NCBI RefSeq assembly: GCF_001437405.1
Contig: NZ_JQBY01000009.1
Location: 30,849-94,848, forward strand
From: Pediococcus ethanolidurans
GTDB lineage: Bacteria; Bacillota; Bacilli; Lactobacillales; Lactobacillaceae
Reading direction: 5' to 3'
DNA: 64,000 bases
Below are positions 1 through 10,388 of the stretch, one piece after another. Below the pieces are notes generated by a model that worked only from the letters and a program-made list of their open reading frames with translations, did not search any database and had not been told where the DNA came from. Numbering within the stretch: position 1 is the stretch's first letter; the number at the start of each line of letters is the position of its first letter. The translations under genes were made by a program, and so were the position numbers.

Positions 1-2495
1 CCATTTTTTTTTCGTTCGGTTAGTATATCAGAAACGAAATCTCGTCGTACGCCCTTAATGCAAGACAATCCAAAAATGATTTGATCGTTCTTTAAGATGA
101 AGGTCGATTGACTTTCATTAATATCAGGAGCTGAAACTTTAACTTCATGTTGTTTTGCTTCAGATAAATAAAGCTTAATTTTACTAGGATTATTAATAAC
201 CGAGTTCATTAAAGCTGCAAAAAATGCGCCTGGATAATGTGCCTTTAAATAGGCTAATTCAAAGGCCATTTTGGAATAGGCAACGGCATGTGATTTATTA
301 AAACCATAGTTTGCGAAACGTTCGATATAATCATAAACTTGCTTGGCTGTTTGCTGTGTGTATCCCCGCTTTAAGGCTCCAGCAATGAATTTGGTCTGCA
401 TTTCATCAATTACAGCACGTTTTTTCTTACTCATTGCTCGTCTCAATAAATCGGCCTCTCCAAGTGAAAAGCCGCCCATAACCGAAGCAACACGCATAAC
501 TTGTTCCTGATAGACTAGAATACCGAAAGTGCTTTTTAAAATTGGCTCGAGACTTGAATCCGGATACTGGACAGGTTCTTTACCCTTTTTACGTTTAATG
601 AAAGTTTCAATATTCTCCATAGGACCAGGTCGGTACAGTGCATCAACAGCGGCGACTAGTTCGAATGTTTCGGGATGTAATTGACGCAAAACATTGCGAA
701 TACCAGCTGATTCAAACTGGAAAACTCCCGTAGTATCAGCGTTTTGAAAAAGTTTTAAGGTCTGTTGATCATCTAATTCAACATCTGAAATCTTAAACTG
801 TGGATTTTTTGTTTTGGTAATAATTCGAACTGCATTAGCCATAATGCTTAAGTTACGGAGGCCAAGAAAGTCCATTTTTAAAAGGCCAAGTGCTTCAACG
901 GTATCTTTTGGATACTGGGTAAGTAAAAGCTCATCACTGCCCTTTTGTAGTGGAACGACATCACTCAAATTTTGAGCGCTTAAAACAACTCCTGCGGCGT
1001 GCGTTGAATAATGACGTGGCAGTCCCTCAATTTGTTGTGCAATTGTATAAAGTAGTTTATTTTTTGAACTGTCAGCTAACCAATTTTTTAATTTTTGTGA
1101 TTGTTCAACTGCTTCGCGTAAAGTGATTTTTAAAACATTGGGTACCAGTTTACTCAGTTGATTGATTTCATAAGGTGCCATTCCAAAAACACGACCAACA
1201 TCACGAAGCGCCTGTTTAGCTGCCAATGTTCCAAATGTAATGATTTGGGAAACATGTGAATGCCCGTATTTATCATGAACATATTGTAAAACTTCATCGC
1301 GTTTATTGTCAGGAATATCCAGATCAATATCAGGCATCTGAGCACGTTCTGGATTTAAAAATCGTTCAAACAAAAGATCGTATTCTAAGGGATCCACATC
1401 CGTAATTTGTAAACAATAAGCAACCAGTGATCCGGCGGCAGAACCCCGTCCTGGGCCAGTAGTAATGTCATGATGGTGAGCAAAATTCATCACATCCCAC
1501 ACAATTAAAAAGTAATCATCAAACCCCATTTGATCAATGACCGTTAATTCGTGGGTTAATCGTTTTTGATAAGCTGTGATATCAGCTTTTTTATTGCTAA
1601 GTCTAGTTGCCAATCCATTTTTGGTTAATTTTTGAAGATAGGTTTTGGAATCAAATCCGTCGGGAACAGTAAACTCCGGTAATTCTGGTTTTTTGAAATT
1701 TAAGGTTACGTTACAGTTTGCAGCAATCGTTTCAGTTAGATCCATCGCTTCTGTTAAGTCATTTTTCCGATAAATTTCTTCATAGTCGGCTGCCGGCCGT
1801 AACCAATTATTACCTTGATAATCTTCAAATTGTTCCGGGTTGCGAATGGTTTCACCCTTGTCAATGTCCCGTAATACCTGTGTTGCAAAGTGATCCGTTG
1901 CATTTAAATAGTTTACTTCTGGCAATGCAATAACTGCCGTTTTAGTTGTTTTAGCCAATTGTTGCAAAGTATTTTGTAAAACAGAAGACTGCTGTGTATT
2001 GACACCGATCAAAACACTTTTTGCATCGGCCACGGTCTGAATTTGATTCAGTAGTTTTTGCGCAGATTGTGAATCACCACGTTCAACTAACATGACTAGT
2101 TCAGAATTACTGGCTGGAAAAATGATGTAAAGATGAGTCATAAACTCAGTAATTTGTGAATAGAAAATATCTGTTTCTTCAGTTTGAGTGTTTTTGGTAG
2201 TACTAATTTTCATAAGATGTTGATAACCTATTTGATCTTTTGCTAAAAAGATGACAGGAAATCGGTTGGTAGAATCAAGAGCTCCAAATAAATCTAGTTT
2301 TAATCCGAGAATTGGTTTGAGCCCTTCTTTTCGACAGGCATTATAAAAGTCTACCAACCCATACATAATATTATTGTCAGTTAAAGCCAGTGAAGAGAAG
2401 CCTCTTTGTTTGGCCACTTTTGCTAGTTCACTAATTCTCGTCGTGCTTTGTAACAAGCTATAGCTACTTGTGACCTGTAACGGAACAAAAGCCAT
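1..2495 (-). CDS. dnaE: DNA polymerase III alpha subunit DnaE, partial (C-terminus beyond window)
   Basis: Replicative C-family polymerase of the DnaE type, which in Gram-positive bacteria extends RNA primers before hand-off to PolC. The reading frame is open from an ATG at 2495 to the window edge, about 831 codons, so the C-terminal OB/tail part is missing. The N-terminal PHP region starts FVPLQVTSSYSLL. The palm carries GPGRGSAAGSL and then PDIDLDIPD, with the metal-binding aspartates at about residues 389 and 391; the third acidic position lies in KMDFLGLRNLS near residue 540. The SD GGGAGG sits just upstream of the ATG. PolC is encoded separately at the other end of the window, so both replicases are present. 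Confidence 0.96.
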   Translation of the reverse strand, partial: MAFVPLQVTSSYSLLQSTTRISELAKVAKQRGFSSLALTDNNIMYGLVDFYNACRKEGLKPILGLKLDLFGALDSTNRFPVIFLAKDQIGYQHLMKISTTKNTQTEETDIFYSQITEFMTHLYIIFPASNSELVMLVERGDSQSAQKLLNQIQTVADAKSVLIGVNTQQSSVLQNTLQQLAKTTKTAVIALPEVNYLNATDHFATQVLRDIDKGETIRNPEQFEDYQGNNWLRPAADYEEIYRKNDLTEAMDLTETIAANCNVTLNFKKPELPEFTVPDGFDSKTYLQKLTKNGLATRLSNKKADITAYQKRLTHELTVIDQMGFDDYFLIVWDVMNFAHHHDITTGPGRGSAAGSLVAYCLQITDVDPLEYDLLFERFLNPERAQMPDIDLDIPDNKRDEVLQYVHDKYGHSHVSQIITFGTLAAKQALRDVGRVFGMAPYEINQLSKLVPNVLKITLREAVEQSQKLKNWLADSSKNKLLYTIAQQIEGLPRHYSTHAAGVVLSAQNLSDVVPLQKGSDELLLTQYPKDTVEALGLLKMDFLGLRNLSIMANAVRIITKTKNPQFKISDVELDDQQTLKLFQNADTTGVFQFESAGIRNVLRQLHPETFELVAAVDALYRPGPMENIETFIKRKKGKEPVQYPDSSLEPILKSTFGILVYQEQVMRVASVMGGFSLGEADLLRRAMSKKKRAVIDEMQTKFIAGALKRGYTQQTAKQVYDYIERFANYGFNKSHAVAYSKMAFELAYLKAHYPGAFFAALMNSVINNPSKIKLYLSEAKQHEVKVSAPDINESQSTFILKNDQIIFGLSCIKGVRRDFVSDILTERKKN

Positions 2496-2536
2496 AATTT
2501 TACCTCCCTTATCTCAACTTGTTTTCAACTACTCCC

Positions 2537-2542
2537 ATTATA
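2537..2542 (-). promoter_or_regulatory. Putative -10 box for dnaE
   Basis: A perfect TATAAT on the minus strand 41 bases upstream of the dnaE ATG. The -35 at 17-bp spacing is poor (TTCCTT), so the call rests on the -10 alone. Confidence 0.4.
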
Positions 2543-2584
2543 CAAAAATATCACCGTTAAGGAACTAATGACATTTCAAGTGAG

Positions 2585-2612
2585 TTGATTTTTGGTGAAA
2601 TTGTGCTAAACT
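2585..2612 (+). promoter_or_regulatory. Putative promoter of the YjzD-like gene
   Basis: TTGATT at 2585-2590, a 16-bp spacer and an extended -10 (TGCTAAACT, hexamer 2607-2612), followed by the SD GAGGTG at 2625-2630. Divergent from dnaE. Confidence 0.4.
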
Positions 2613-2639
2613 ATTTCTGATTGCGAGGTGTCCTGTAAA

Positions 2640-2822
2640 ATGAAACAAGTTGTTATTATATTCTGGTCATTCATTTTTGGTGAAGTTATTGGAGCCGTCG
2701 GGGGTGCCCTAGAAGTTATGACCTACAAACCCTTAACCATTGGGATTGTTGCTGCAGTTGCAGCCTTGATTGCTTCAAATGGTATTAGCTTACTGTCTAG
2801 CAGTGATTCGGTTAAAAAATAG
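2640..2822 (+). CDS. Small membrane protein, DUF2929/YjzD-like
   Basis: A 60-residue protein with two hydrophobic stretches (about residues 3-25 and 32-52), so probably two membrane spans. Length and the opening (KQVVIIFWSFIFGEVIG) resemble the DUF2929/YjzD family of Firmicutes, whose function is not known to me. I chose ATG 2640 rather than the in-frame GTG at 2628, because that GTG is part of the Shine-Dalgarno GAGGTG (2625-2630), nine bases before the ATG. It is one of only three plus-strand genes here, transcribed toward clpB, with a shared bidirectional terminator between them. Confidence 0.7.
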   Translation: MKQVVIIFWSFIFGEVIGAVGGALEVMTYKPLTIGIVAAVAALIASNGISLLSSSDSVKK

Positions 2823-2834
2823 TTTTAAAAAAAG

Positions 2835-2863
2835 CAAAGATGATTTTTCATCTTTGTTTTTTT
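2835..2863. terminator. Bidirectional intrinsic terminator between the YjzD-like gene and clpB
   Basis: A perfect 9-bp stem CAAAGATGA / TCATCTTTG (2835-2843, 2848-2856) with a TTTT loop. It is followed by a T-run on plus and preceded by an A-run (2827-2833), so it can end both convergent transcripts. Confidence 0.85.
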
Positions 2864-2868
2864 CTTTT

Positions 2869-5469
2869 TTATTTCAATGAATTATTTTCGAAAACCAAAT
2901 GATTTGAAACAAGTTCAATGCTAACACTTGTATGAGGTTTAATACGCTGAGAGATGATTTCTTTAGCTAACGGTGTTTCTATCTCTGTTGAAATATACCG
3001 ACGAAGAGGTCGTGCACCATAAGCAGAATCATATCCTTGTTTGGCAATCCATTCTTTAGCGGATGATGAAATTTGAAGTTGAATGTCTTGATCGGCTAAT
3101 CTAGTCGACAATTGATCAACTAACTTGCCAACAATTTTTTCAATATCCTTTAAATTCAGTGGTGCAAACATAATTATGTCATCAATTCGATTCAAAAACT
3201 CTGGTTTGAATTTAGTTTGGGTAAGTTGCCGCACAGCTTGTTTAGCTGAATCTGAAATTTCACCCTTTTCATCAACTCCGTGGAGAAGAATATCAGAACC
3301 AAGATTTGAAGTCATGATTAAAATGGTATTTTTAAAATCTACAGTCCGCCCTTGTCCATCAGTCAAACGACCATCGTCTAAAACCTGTAATAAGATATTA
3401 AATACGTCCGGATGTGCCTTTTCAATTTCATCAAAAAGAACAATTGTATAGGGATTTCGACGGACAGCCTCAGTTAATTGGCCACCTTCTTCATAACCAA
3501 TATAGCCTGGTGCAGCACCAACTAAACGTGAAACGGATTCCTTTTCCATATATTCAGACATATCAATTCGAACCATATGCTGTTCTGAATCGAAAAGGTT
3601 CTCTGCAAGTGCCTTAGCTAATTCTGTTTTTCCGACACCTGTTGGTCCTAAAAACATGAATGAGCCTAAGGGACGATTAGGATCCTGCAAGCCAGCTCTA
3701 GACCGCAAAACTGCGTCTGCAACGGCATCAACAGCTTCATTTTGACCAATTACACGTTCATGCAGGCTATCGGCCAAATGCAATAGTTTTTCACGTTCAC
3801 CTTTAACCAATTTATTTACAGGAATTCCAGTCATTTTGCTAACTACATTAGCAATTTCGTTTTCAGTCACAGACTGTTCAACCAGCCAGTGATCAGAATC
3901 TTTTTGCTCTTGGGTCTGCAAAGCTGTTAGTTCGCCCTGCAATTTTGGAATAACACCATGTTGAAGTTTTGCTGCTTGTTCTAAATCATAATTATTTTCA
4001 GCTTCTTCTAATTTATGTTTTGCATCATCAAGCTCTGTTCGCTTTTTGTTAACAGTTTGAATAGCCTTTTTTTCTGATTCCCACTGTTTTTGAAGACTAT
4101 TTTTCTTTTCTCTCGTATTAGCTAATTCGGATTTTAATTCAGTTAATCGTTTTTTTGAAGCCGCATCGGTTTCATTCTTAAGAGCCGTTTCTTCGACTTC
4201 CATCCTCATCAGTTGTCGATTGGTTTGATCAAGCTCAGTAGGACTTGAGTTCATTTCAACACGAATTGTTGCCGACGCCTCATCAATAAGATCAATGGCT
4301 TTATCAGGTAAATAACGGTCTGTAATATAGCGATTGGATAAATTGGCTGCTGCCACGATCGCATTATCATGTATTTTTACACCATGATGAATTTCAAAGC
4401 TTTCTTTTAACCCTCGCAAAATACTGATGGTGTCTTCAATGGATGGTTCATTGACTAAAACACGTTGGAAACGCCGTTCTAGAGCCTTGTCCTTTTCCAT
4501 ATATTCACGATATTCATCTAACGTAGTTGCACCGATCAGATGTAGTTCTCCTCTTGCTAGCATTGGTTTTAACAGATTTCCTGCATCCATGCTACCTTCC
4601 GTTTTACCAGCACCAACGATATTATGAATTTCGTCAATAAACAAAATAATCTTGCCGTCAGATTTCTTCACTGCCTTTAAAACGGCTTTTAAACGCTCTT
4701 CAAATTCACCCCGATACTTTGCTCCAGCAATAAGTGATCCCATATCTAGTGAAAAAATAGTTTTATCCTTTAAATTATCTGGAACATCTTTACGTGCAAT
4801 ACGCTGTGCCAGTCCCTCAACAATAGCTGTTTTTCCGACACCAGGTTCACCTATTAAAACGGGATTATTTTTAGTTTTTCGAGACAAAATACGAATAACG
4901 TCCATGATTTCCTCATCACGACCAATAATTGGATCCTGATGCCCAGCATGAACTAATTTCACCATATCAACGCCATATTTTTCCAATGCTTTATATTGTG
5001 TTTCTTGATCTTTAGAAGTCACGTGCTCTCCTCCCCTCATTTTTTTAATTTGTTTGGATAATTCTGCTGATGTGACGCCATTTTTCTTGATAAATGTGGT
5101 AAGCGGATCATCTATTTGAAGTAACGCTTGTACCACGATTTCTGAGGCAATATATTCGTCACCAAGCTGTTTACTTAATTGTTCAGCTTTCTGAAAAAGT
5201 TTGAACAAATTATTGCTTAAGGTTTGTCCGTACTGAATGTTATCTCCCTCAACTACTGAAACCTCATCAAGTTCACGGTCAATTTCTGCTTGTAAATCCT
5301 GATTAGCTAATCCTTGTTCTCCGAGTAGTGTCCCCGCCATTTGGTCCGGTTGTGCAAGAAACTTAAATAATTCGGGAATACCAATTACTTGATGTTTACG
5401 ATTAATTGCAACCTTTTGAGCTTCAGCAAGAGCTTCTTGAACTGCATTTGTAAGATTATCTGGATTCAA
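2869..5469 (-). CDS. clpB: ATP-dependent disaggregase ClpB
   Basis: Hsp100 chaperone that works with DnaK/DnaJ/GrpE (also in this window) to extract proteins from aggregates. It has 866 residues, normal for ClpB: N-terminal Clp repeats (1-145), NBD1 with Walker A GEPGVGKT near 207 and Walker [10 protein letters not shown], a coiled-coil middle domain (about 400-530), then NBD2 with GPTGVGKT near 605. The start is TTG at 5469, giving the family-typical MNPDNL opening, with AAAGGAGG 8 bases upstream and no ATG nearby. It lies 33 bases after the Nif3-like gene, apparently in the same operon. I see no CtsR operator (GGTCAAA direct repeat) or CIRCE upstream. Confidence 0.97.
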   Translation of the reverse strand: MNPDNLTNAVQEALAEAQKVAINRKHQVIGIPELFKFLAQPDQMAGTLLGEQGLANQDLQAEIDRELDEVSVVEGDNIQYGQTLSNNLFKLFQKAEQLSKQLGDEYIASEIVVQALLQIDDPLTTFIKKNGVTSAELSKQIKKMRGGEHVTSKDQETQYKALEKYGVDMVKLVHAGHQDPIIGRDEEIMDVIRILSRKTKNNPVLIGEPGVGKTAIVEGLAQRIARKDVPDNLKDKTIFSLDMGSLIAGAKYRGEFEERLKAVLKAVKKSDGKIILFIDEIHNIVGAGKTEGSMDAGNLLKPMLARGELHLIGATTLDEYREYMEKDKALERRFQRVLVNEPSIEDTISILRGLKESFEIHHGVKIHDNAIVAAANLSNRYITDRYLPDKAIDLIDEASATIRVEMNSSPTELDQTNRQLMRMEVEETALKNETDAASKKRLTELKSELANTREKKNSLQKQWESEKKAIQTVNKKRTELDDAKHKLEEAENNYDLEQAAKLQHGVIPKLQGELTALQTQEQKDSDHWLVEQSVTENEIANVVSKMTGIPVNKLVKGEREKLLHLADSLHERVIGQNEAVDAVADAVLRSRAGLQDPNRPLGSFMFLGPTGVGKTELAKALAENLFDSEQHMVRIDMSEYMEKESVSRLVGAAPGYIGYEEGGQLTEAVRRNPYTIVLFDEIEKAHPDVFNILLQVLDDGRLTDGQGRTVDFKNTILIMTSNLGSDILLHGVDEKGEISDSAKQAVRQLTQTKFKPEFLNRIDDIIMFAPLNLKDIEKIVGKLVDQLSTRLADQDIQLQISSSAKEWIAKQGYDSAYGARPLRRYISTEIETPLAKEIISQRIKPHTSVSIELVSNHLVFENNSLK

Positions 5470-5502
5470 ACAAAATTCCTCCTTTTTACTAACAGCTTTA
5501 GG

Positions 5503-6309
5503 TTATATAAAAGTAAATGGATTTGTGTTTACTTTCGATTCCACAATTTCAATATGATTAGTTTGCACGATATCCCACGTACGAAATAAGGCTGTCAATT
5601 TTGGAATACAAATTTTTTCAATATTATGTCCTGGGTCAACAACGTTTAAACCATTGGCTAACATATCATGACCTGTGTGATAGTATACATCACCAGTTAC
5701 AAAAATTTCCGCACCTTTGCTCAGAGCCTGCGGATAAAATTTACCACCATCACCACCAAGAACAGCAACCCGTGAAATTAATTTTTCGGGATTCGAAGAA
5801 ACAAGTCGCAAACCTTGTAATTTAAAAATAGATTTAATTTCTTTTGCAAAGTTTAAAACAGAGATTTTTGTGGCTAAGTTTCCAATTCGACCCATACCGT
5901 ACTGGTGGCCATTTTCATCAATGTAACCATTTAATAGACGTTGGGTATCAAGGAGCCCAATTTTATCAGCTAGCCAATCATTCATACCATTATCAGCAGC
6001 ATCAAGGTTTGAATGAGCCGCATAGACCGTAATATTATGTTTAATAATTTGTGCATACATTTGATTTTGTGGATTTGCTAGATCTAGATTATGTGCCGAA
6101 TGAAACATTACAGGATGATGCGCAATGATTAGTTCACAGTGATTGGCAATAGCTTCGGCAACCACCTCTGGTCGGACATCCAAAGTCACAAGTATTTTAG
6201 TAAACTCAGCGTCTAAATTACCAATTTGAAGACCAACCGGATCTCCTGGTTCAGCTAATTTTTTAGGCGCAAATTTTTCTAATTTGTTAACAAAGTTTCT
6301 AATCTTCAA
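5503..6309 (-). CDS. Nif3-like dinuclear metal-centre protein (YqfO family)
   Basis: A 268-residue member of the NIF3/YqfO family, whose conserved His/Asp/Glu residues bind a two-metal centre; in some members GTP cyclohydrolase-like activity has been proposed. Visible motifs: GDPVGLQIGN near 22, HHPVMFHS near 64, HSNLDAADNGMNDW near 99, GDVYYHTGHD and DPGHNIEKI near the end. It is the short form, without the PII-like insert of the about 370-residue Bacillus YqfO. Translation starts at TTG 6309, inside the last codons of trmK (11-base overlap), with AAAGAGG nine bases upstream. The trmK-nif3 pairing is common in Firmicutes. Confidence 0.9.
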   Translation of the reverse strand: MKIRNFVNKLEKFAPKKLAEPGDPVGLQIGNLDAEFTKILVTLDVRPEVVAEAIANHCELIIAHHPVMFHSAHNLDLANPQNQMYAQIIKHNITVYAAHSNLDAADNGMNDWLADKIGLLDTQRLLNGYIDENGHQYGMGRIGNLATKISVLNFAKEIKSIFKLQGLRLVSSNPEKLISRVAVLGGDGGKFYPQALSKGAEIFVTGDVYYHTGHDMLANGLNVVDPGHNIEKICIPKLTALFRTWDIVQTNHIEIVESKVNTNPFTFI

Positions 6310-7006
6310 TGTGTAATACCTCTTTAATCAAACTAGTTTTCAAGTTCAGTTTATTTATACGTTCTTGAGGAATCTGCTTAGCCTGTTCCATTTGATGAAT
6401 GGCGATCCGTTCGCGGGCTAACTCAGCCTCCCATTTTTCCTTAAAAATGGGGTTGGGTAATTTGTTTAAAAGTTCTGGTCCAAAGAGAAGTTGTTTCTTT
6501 GAATAAGAAAAAGTTTTATTCGTTTTTTTAGCTACAATAATTTCATAAATATGATGATCTTCTTTTAAGATTTGTTCCTCGGTAATGATATAGTGATTAG
6601 TCATTAACCAGTTACGTACACGATTTTCACCAACGTTCGGTTGTAAAATCAATGTTGTCACATTATCAAGTTTTTGTTTACCTGTTTCCAGAATTTGGGC
6701 AATTAATGTACCACCCATCCCAGCAATCACAACGGTATCAATATGGTCGTCTGGTCTGATAACGGCCAGTCCGTCGCCAAGGCGCGAATCAATTAAATTT
6801 CGAAGTCCTTGTTCGCTGATTTCAGTAGTGGCATTTTCATGGGGACCTTTGACAACTTCTCCCGCAATTGCAAATTCAATTAAATCTTTTTTTGCTAAAT
6901 GTACCGGTAAGTACGCGTGATCAGAACCAATATCAGCAATTCGTGCTCCCGGATCAACAAAGTTTGCAACTGTTTGAAGTCGTGTAGACAATTTATCTGC
7001 ATTCAT
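6299..7006 (-). CDS. trmK: tRNA (adenine(22)-N1)-methyltransferase TrmK
   Basis: SAM-dependent methyltransferase forming m1A22 in tRNA. It has 235 residues with a Rossmann core: SAM-binding motif I IADIGSDHAYLPVHL (about 23-37), the IAGMGG motif near 92-97, and LILQPNVGENRVR typical of the YqfN/TrmK family. ATG start; the SD is weak (AAAAGAG). It is the first gene of trmK-nif3-clpB, just downstream of the rpoD terminator. Confidence 0.93.
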   Translation of the reverse strand: MNADKLSTRLQTVANFVDPGARIADIGSDHAYLPVHLAKKDLIEFAIAGEVVKGPHENATTEISEQGLRNLIDSRLGDGLAVIRPDDHIDTVVIAGMGGTLIAQILETGKQKLDNVTTLILQPNVGENRVRNWLMTNHYIITEEQILKEDHHIYEIIVAKKTNKTFSYSKKQLLFGPELLNKLPNPIFKEKWEAELARERIAIHQMEQAKQIPQERINKLNLKTSLIKEVLHIED

Positions 7007-7034
7007 AAAAAAACTCTTTTCTCTTTTTAAATTT

Positions 7035-7040
7035 ATTATA
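7035..7040 (-). promoter_or_regulatory. Extended -10 promoter for trmK-nif3-clpB
   Basis: On minus, TGATATAAT (extended -10, TATAAT at 7035-7040) lies about 30 bases before the trmK ATG and just after the rpoD terminator. The -35 at 17-bp spacing (TTTAGC) is poor. This is the only evident promoter ahead of clpB. Confidence 0.5.
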
Positions 7041-7060
7041 TCACGAGTAGATATTGCGCT

Positions 7061-7108
7061 AAAAAAATAGAATCTAAAGTAAAATGCGTAACTTTACTTT
7101 AGATTCTA
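7061..7108 (-). terminator. Intrinsic terminator of the dnaG-rpoD operon
   Basis: A perfect 16-bp inverted repeat (7068-7083 with 7093-7108) around a 9-base loop, followed on minus by seven U (A-run 7061-7067). It separates rpoD from trmK. Confidence 0.93.
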
Positions 7109-7121
7109 TAATTTAAATGCG

Positions 7122-8312
7122 CTATTCTAAGAAATCTTTTAGTTGTTTGGATCTTGAAGGATGACGTAACTTTCTTAATGCCTTGGCTTCAATTTGACGA
7201 ATCCGTTCACGGGTCACTCCGAAGACTTTACCAACCTCTTCCAAAGTGCGTGTACGCCCGTCATCTAGGCCAAAGCGAAGACGCAGCACATTTTCTTCTC
7301 GGTCTGTTAACGTGTCAAGAACACCTTCTAATTGTTCCTTCAGTAATTCGTAGGCAGCATGATCAGCAGGACTTGTTGCATCCTGATCTTCAATGAAATC
7401 ACCCAAGTGAGAGTCATCTTCTTCACCGATTGGAGTTTCCAAGGAGACTGGCTCTTGAGCAATTTTAAGGATCTCACGGACTTTTTCAGTTGGCATATCC
7501 ATTTCAGCACCAATTTCTTCAGGCGTTGGTTCACGGCCAAGGTCTTGAAGCAATTGTCGTTGAATACGAATCAATTTATTAATGGTTTCAACCATATGGA
7601 CAGGAATTCGAATAGTTCGTGCTTGGTCAGCAATCGCACGGGTAATTGCTTGCCGAATCCACCAAGTTGCATAGGTTGAAAATTTGAATCCCTTTCGGTA
7701 ATCAAATTTCTCAACGGCTTTCATAAGTCCCATGTTTCCTTCTTGAATCAGATCAAGAAATTGCATGCCACGACCGACATAACGCTTAGCAATCGAAACA
7801 ACGAGTCGTAAGTTGGCCTCTGCTAGTTCTTGCTTAGCACTTTCTTCACCTTTTTCGATTCTTAAAGCAAGTTCAACTTCTTGTTTAGCAGTTAACAACG
7901 GTACCCGACCAATCTCTTTTAAGTACATGCGGACAGGATCGTTAATTTTAACGCCTGCAGGTGCCTTGGTATCATCTAATTCTTTTTTGCTAATTTTTTG
8001 GGCTTTTAAAGCACGAGTACTTGGATCACCATTTTCGTCCACAACACTAATTCCAGCATCTTCAACCTTTTGAATGAGATCGTCAATTTGACGAACATCC
8101 AATTTAAAAGGAATTGCAATCTTATCCGAAAGTTCATCATATTTAAGTTGTTTGCCGGTCTTATTTGCTTTAATTAGTGCGTTGACTTCTTTTTTGTAAG
8201 CCTTAGTATTAAACACATTATCTGGACTTTTTGCTGATACTGCCTTTTTGGTTGTTGCTTTTCTAGTTGCTTTTTTTGTAGTTGTTGTTTTACTTGTAGT
8301 TTTTTTTGCCAT
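7122..8312 (-). CDS. rpoD: Primary RNA polymerase sigma factor RpoD (SigA)
   Basis: Housekeeping sigma-70 that recognises TTGACA/TATAAT promoters, as seen repeatedly in this window. It has 396 residues: a Lys/Thr-rich N-terminal tail (about 1-30), region 1.2 ([17 protein letters not shown], from about 126), region 2 with [16 protein letters not shown] and [17 protein letters not shown], region 3, and region 4 ending [17 protein letters not shown]. Region 1.1 is short, as in Gram-positive SigA. It lies 23 bases downstream of dnaG, the classical dnaG-rpoD operon. The tail makes it slightly longer than the about 370-residue Bacillus protein. Confidence 0.98.
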   Translation of the reverse strand: MAKKTTSKTTTTKKATRKATTKKAVSAKSPDNVFNTKAYKKEVNALIKANKTGKQLKYDELSDKIAIPFKLDVRQIDDLIQKVEDAGISVVDENGDPSTRALKAQKISKKELDDTKAPAGVKINDPVRMYLKEIGRVPLLTAKQEVELALRIEKGEESAKQELAEANLRLVVSIAKRYVGRGMQFLDLIQEGNMGLMKAVEKFDYRKGFKFSTYATWWIRQAITRAIADQARTIRIPVHMVETINKLIRIQRQLLQDLGREPTPEEIGAEMDMPTEKVREILKIAQEPVSLETPIGEEDDSHLGDFIEDQDATSPADHAAYELLKEQLEGVLDTLTDREENVLRLRFGLDDGRTRTLEEVGKVFGVTRERIRQIEAKALRKLRHPSRSKQLKDFLE

Positions 8313-8335
8313 AGTTAAATCCTCCCATGAACGTG

Positions 8336-10165
8336 TTAAGCACCTTGGCGTTGACGATACAAATCAATTAGTTCTATTGCTAACTTTTGCTGTAATTCGG
8401 TATTACCCATTTTTTTAGCTTCATTCAACGATTTTGTCTTAGAAGCAATTTGTTGGCTAAGCGGGGCTTCTGCCATAATCACTTTTACATAATCATTAAC
8501 AGCTTGATCAATATTCTCATCATCTAAATCTTGCAAATCCAGTTCTGCAATGACATTTTGGAGTTCATTATCATGTACAAAGTCCATAAAGGCGGCTGAA
8601 TCGTAAGAATCATGATTTTCAAAATATCCAGATGCTAACATATAAATTGTTTGATATTTCTCATGCACAAAATGAAAATCTGGTAGCCCGGTAAGCTTTA
8701 GCCAAACATTATGATCATAAAGTAAATAATTTAATAATCGTTCTTCAGCAATTTCCACTTTTCCAAGCTTTACTTGTTGTCGGTGATATTCTCGACTAAT
8801 TGTTTGTGGTGGATTTTGTGTGGCCTGTTGCTGATGATTAGTAATACTTTGCTGTGAACGAATTTGTCGCAGTTGTTGGGCTAAATCCTGTGTTTGTACA
8901 CCAAAATCTTTTGACAATTGATTCAAATATAAGTCTTGTTCGACTGTAGAGCCAAGATGACTAATTTCATTTAGAGCTCGTTCGATATAAGTTACTTGGT
9001 CCGCCTCATTATTTAAATTAAAATCTCGTTTCAAATAAACTAATTTAAATGCAGTTGGTGTTAGGCGTGCTGACTGAACAATCTCTTTAAATTGTTCAAA
9101 TCCATGTTGACGGACATACTCATCTGGATCCAATTTGTCAGGAATCTCAATTACGCTTAATTTCAATCGACTATTTTGACCAAAAGCCTCTAAAGCACGA
9201 TTGATTGCAGCCTGTCCAGGATCATCGCCGTCGTAACATATATCTAGTTGTGTTGTTGTTCGTTGCAGTAAATAAATTTGATCATTAGTAAAACTAGTTC
9301 CCATGGAAGCAATTCCATTGACAACTCCTGATTGATATGCAGCAATAACATCCATAAATCCTTCAAATAAGATTGCACGCTTTTCTTTACGGATAGCAGA
9401 TCTGGCAATATCAAAGTTATACAGAACGTCGCCTTTACTAAAAATTTTAGTTTCAGGACTATTAATATATTTTGCTTGTGAATCAGCTTTATTTAAAATT
9501 CGACCAGAAAACGCAATTACATGACCTTGAGGATTCTTGATTGCATACATTACACGACCCCTAAAACGATCCCGTAAATTGCCCTGTTGATCCTCTATAA
9601 ACAAACCTGATTGACGTAATAATTGATAATCTAACTTTTTTTCATCAAAAAATTCTTTTAGTAATTGTTCACCTGGAGCAAAGCCCAGCTGAAATTTTGT
9701 AATAATTTCATCGGTTAATCCACGTCCATGTAAGTAATCTAAGGCTTGTTGTCCCATTTCTGTATTTAATAAAACGTGTGTATAAAGTTTTGCTGCTTGA
9801 TCATAAAGCTTAATTAGTTGACCTTGTTCACTATTTTGAGTCGCGCCAGAATTAGTTTCTGAATATTCAGTTGGAATTTTGATGCTCGCAAAATCTGCAA
9901 TTTGTTTAACTGCTGCTGGAAATTCAATGTGGTTAAGTTCCATCAAGAATTTAAAAACATTGCCACCTCGTCCACAACTAAAACAATGAAAAATTTGCTT
10001 TGATTCAGAAACCGAAAATGATGCCGTTTTTTCTTCGTGAAACGGACAAAGGCCAAAAAAGTTCTTTCCTTGCTTCTTTAGTTGAACGTACTGACCAATC
10101 ACATCAACAATGTTAACAGAGGTTCGAATTTGATCAATAAGATCTTCTGGAATTGCCTTAGCCAA
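8336..10165 (-). CDS. dnaG: DNA primase DnaG
   Basis: Synthesises RNA primers at the replication fork. It has 609 residues: N-terminal zinc-binding CPFH...C..C module ([13 protein letters not shown] and HCFSCGRGG), a Toprim core with [13 protein letters not shown] and [11 protein letters not shown], and a C-terminal helicase-binding region. An upstream in-frame ATG exists at 10213, but the start is taken as TTG 10165. That gives [12 protein letters not shown], the usual DnaG N-terminus, with a strong GGGAGGAGG (10176-10184) ten bases before it; the extra upstream residues have no family counterpart. Operon with rpoD. Confidence 0.97.
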   Translation of the reverse strand: MAKAIPEDLIDQIRTSVNIVDVIGQYVQLKKQGKNFFGLCPFHEEKTASFSVSESKQIFHCFSCGRGGNVFKFLMELNHIEFPAAVKQIADFASIKIPTEYSETNSGATQNSEQGQLIKLYDQAAKLYTHVLLNTEMGQQALDYLHGRGLTDEIITKFQLGFAPGEQLLKEFFDEKKLDYQLLRQSGLFIEDQQGNLRDRFRGRVMYAIKNPQGHVIAFSGRILNKADSQAKYINSPETKIFSKGDVLYNFDIARSAIRKEKRAILFEGFMDVIAAYQSGVVNGIASMGTSFTNDQIYLLQRTTTQLDICYDGDDPGQAAINRALEAFGQNSRLKLSVIEIPDKLDPDEYVRQHGFEQFKEIVQSARLTPTAFKLVYLKRDFNLNNEADQVTYIERALNEISHLGSTVEQDLYLNQLSKDFGVQTQDLAQQLRQIRSQQSITNHQQQATQNPPQTISREYHRQQVKLGKVEIAEERLLNYLLYDHNVWLKLTGLPDFHFVHEKYQTIYMLASGYFENHDSYDSAAFMDFVHDNELQNVIAELDLQDLDDENIDQAVNDYVKVIMAEAPLSQQIASKTKSLNEAKKMGNTELQQKLAIELIDLYRQRQGA

Positions 10166-10220
10166 AAAACGATTTCCTCCTCCCAAGTATACACTAAGCC
10201 ACGATATCGACACATATCAA

Positions 10221-10249
10221 ATAATACCGCCCTGGCACATAAAAAGCAA
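10221..10249 (-). promoter_or_regulatory. Promoter of dnaG-rpoD
   Basis: On minus, TTGCTT (10244-10249), a 17-bp spacer, then TATTAT (10221-10226), about 55 bases before the dnaG TTG start. Between here and 10332 I see nothing else. Confidence 0.6.
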
Positions 10250-10327
10250 TTAAAACGATTTAGTTCATTGCTATTAATTACAATCACTAGACTAAAATAA
10301 TTAGGCACACTAATGACGTAACTAATA

Positions 10328-10380
10328 ATAAAAATAATCTTCATTTACACTAATAAACATACCTGTAGACGAAGATTATT
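10328..10380 (-). terminator. Probable terminator after glyQS / RNA copy A
   Basis: A perfect 10-bp stem (10371-10380 with 10333-10342) around a 28-base loop, followed on minus by a U-rich tract. It lies between the repeated element and the dnaG promoter, so it would end minus-strand transcription from glyS. Confidence 0.55.
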
Positions 10381-10388
10381 CATAGAGA

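Noticed and set aside
5470..5502. CtsR operator upstream of clpB
   Set aside because: No GGTCAAA direct repeat can be found in the gap or in the adjacent end of the Nif3-like gene.
10099..10344. 81-residue minus-strand open frame over the dnaG promoter
   Set aside because: Overlaps the dnaG 5' end in another frame, covers its promoter, has no SD and no recognisable domain.
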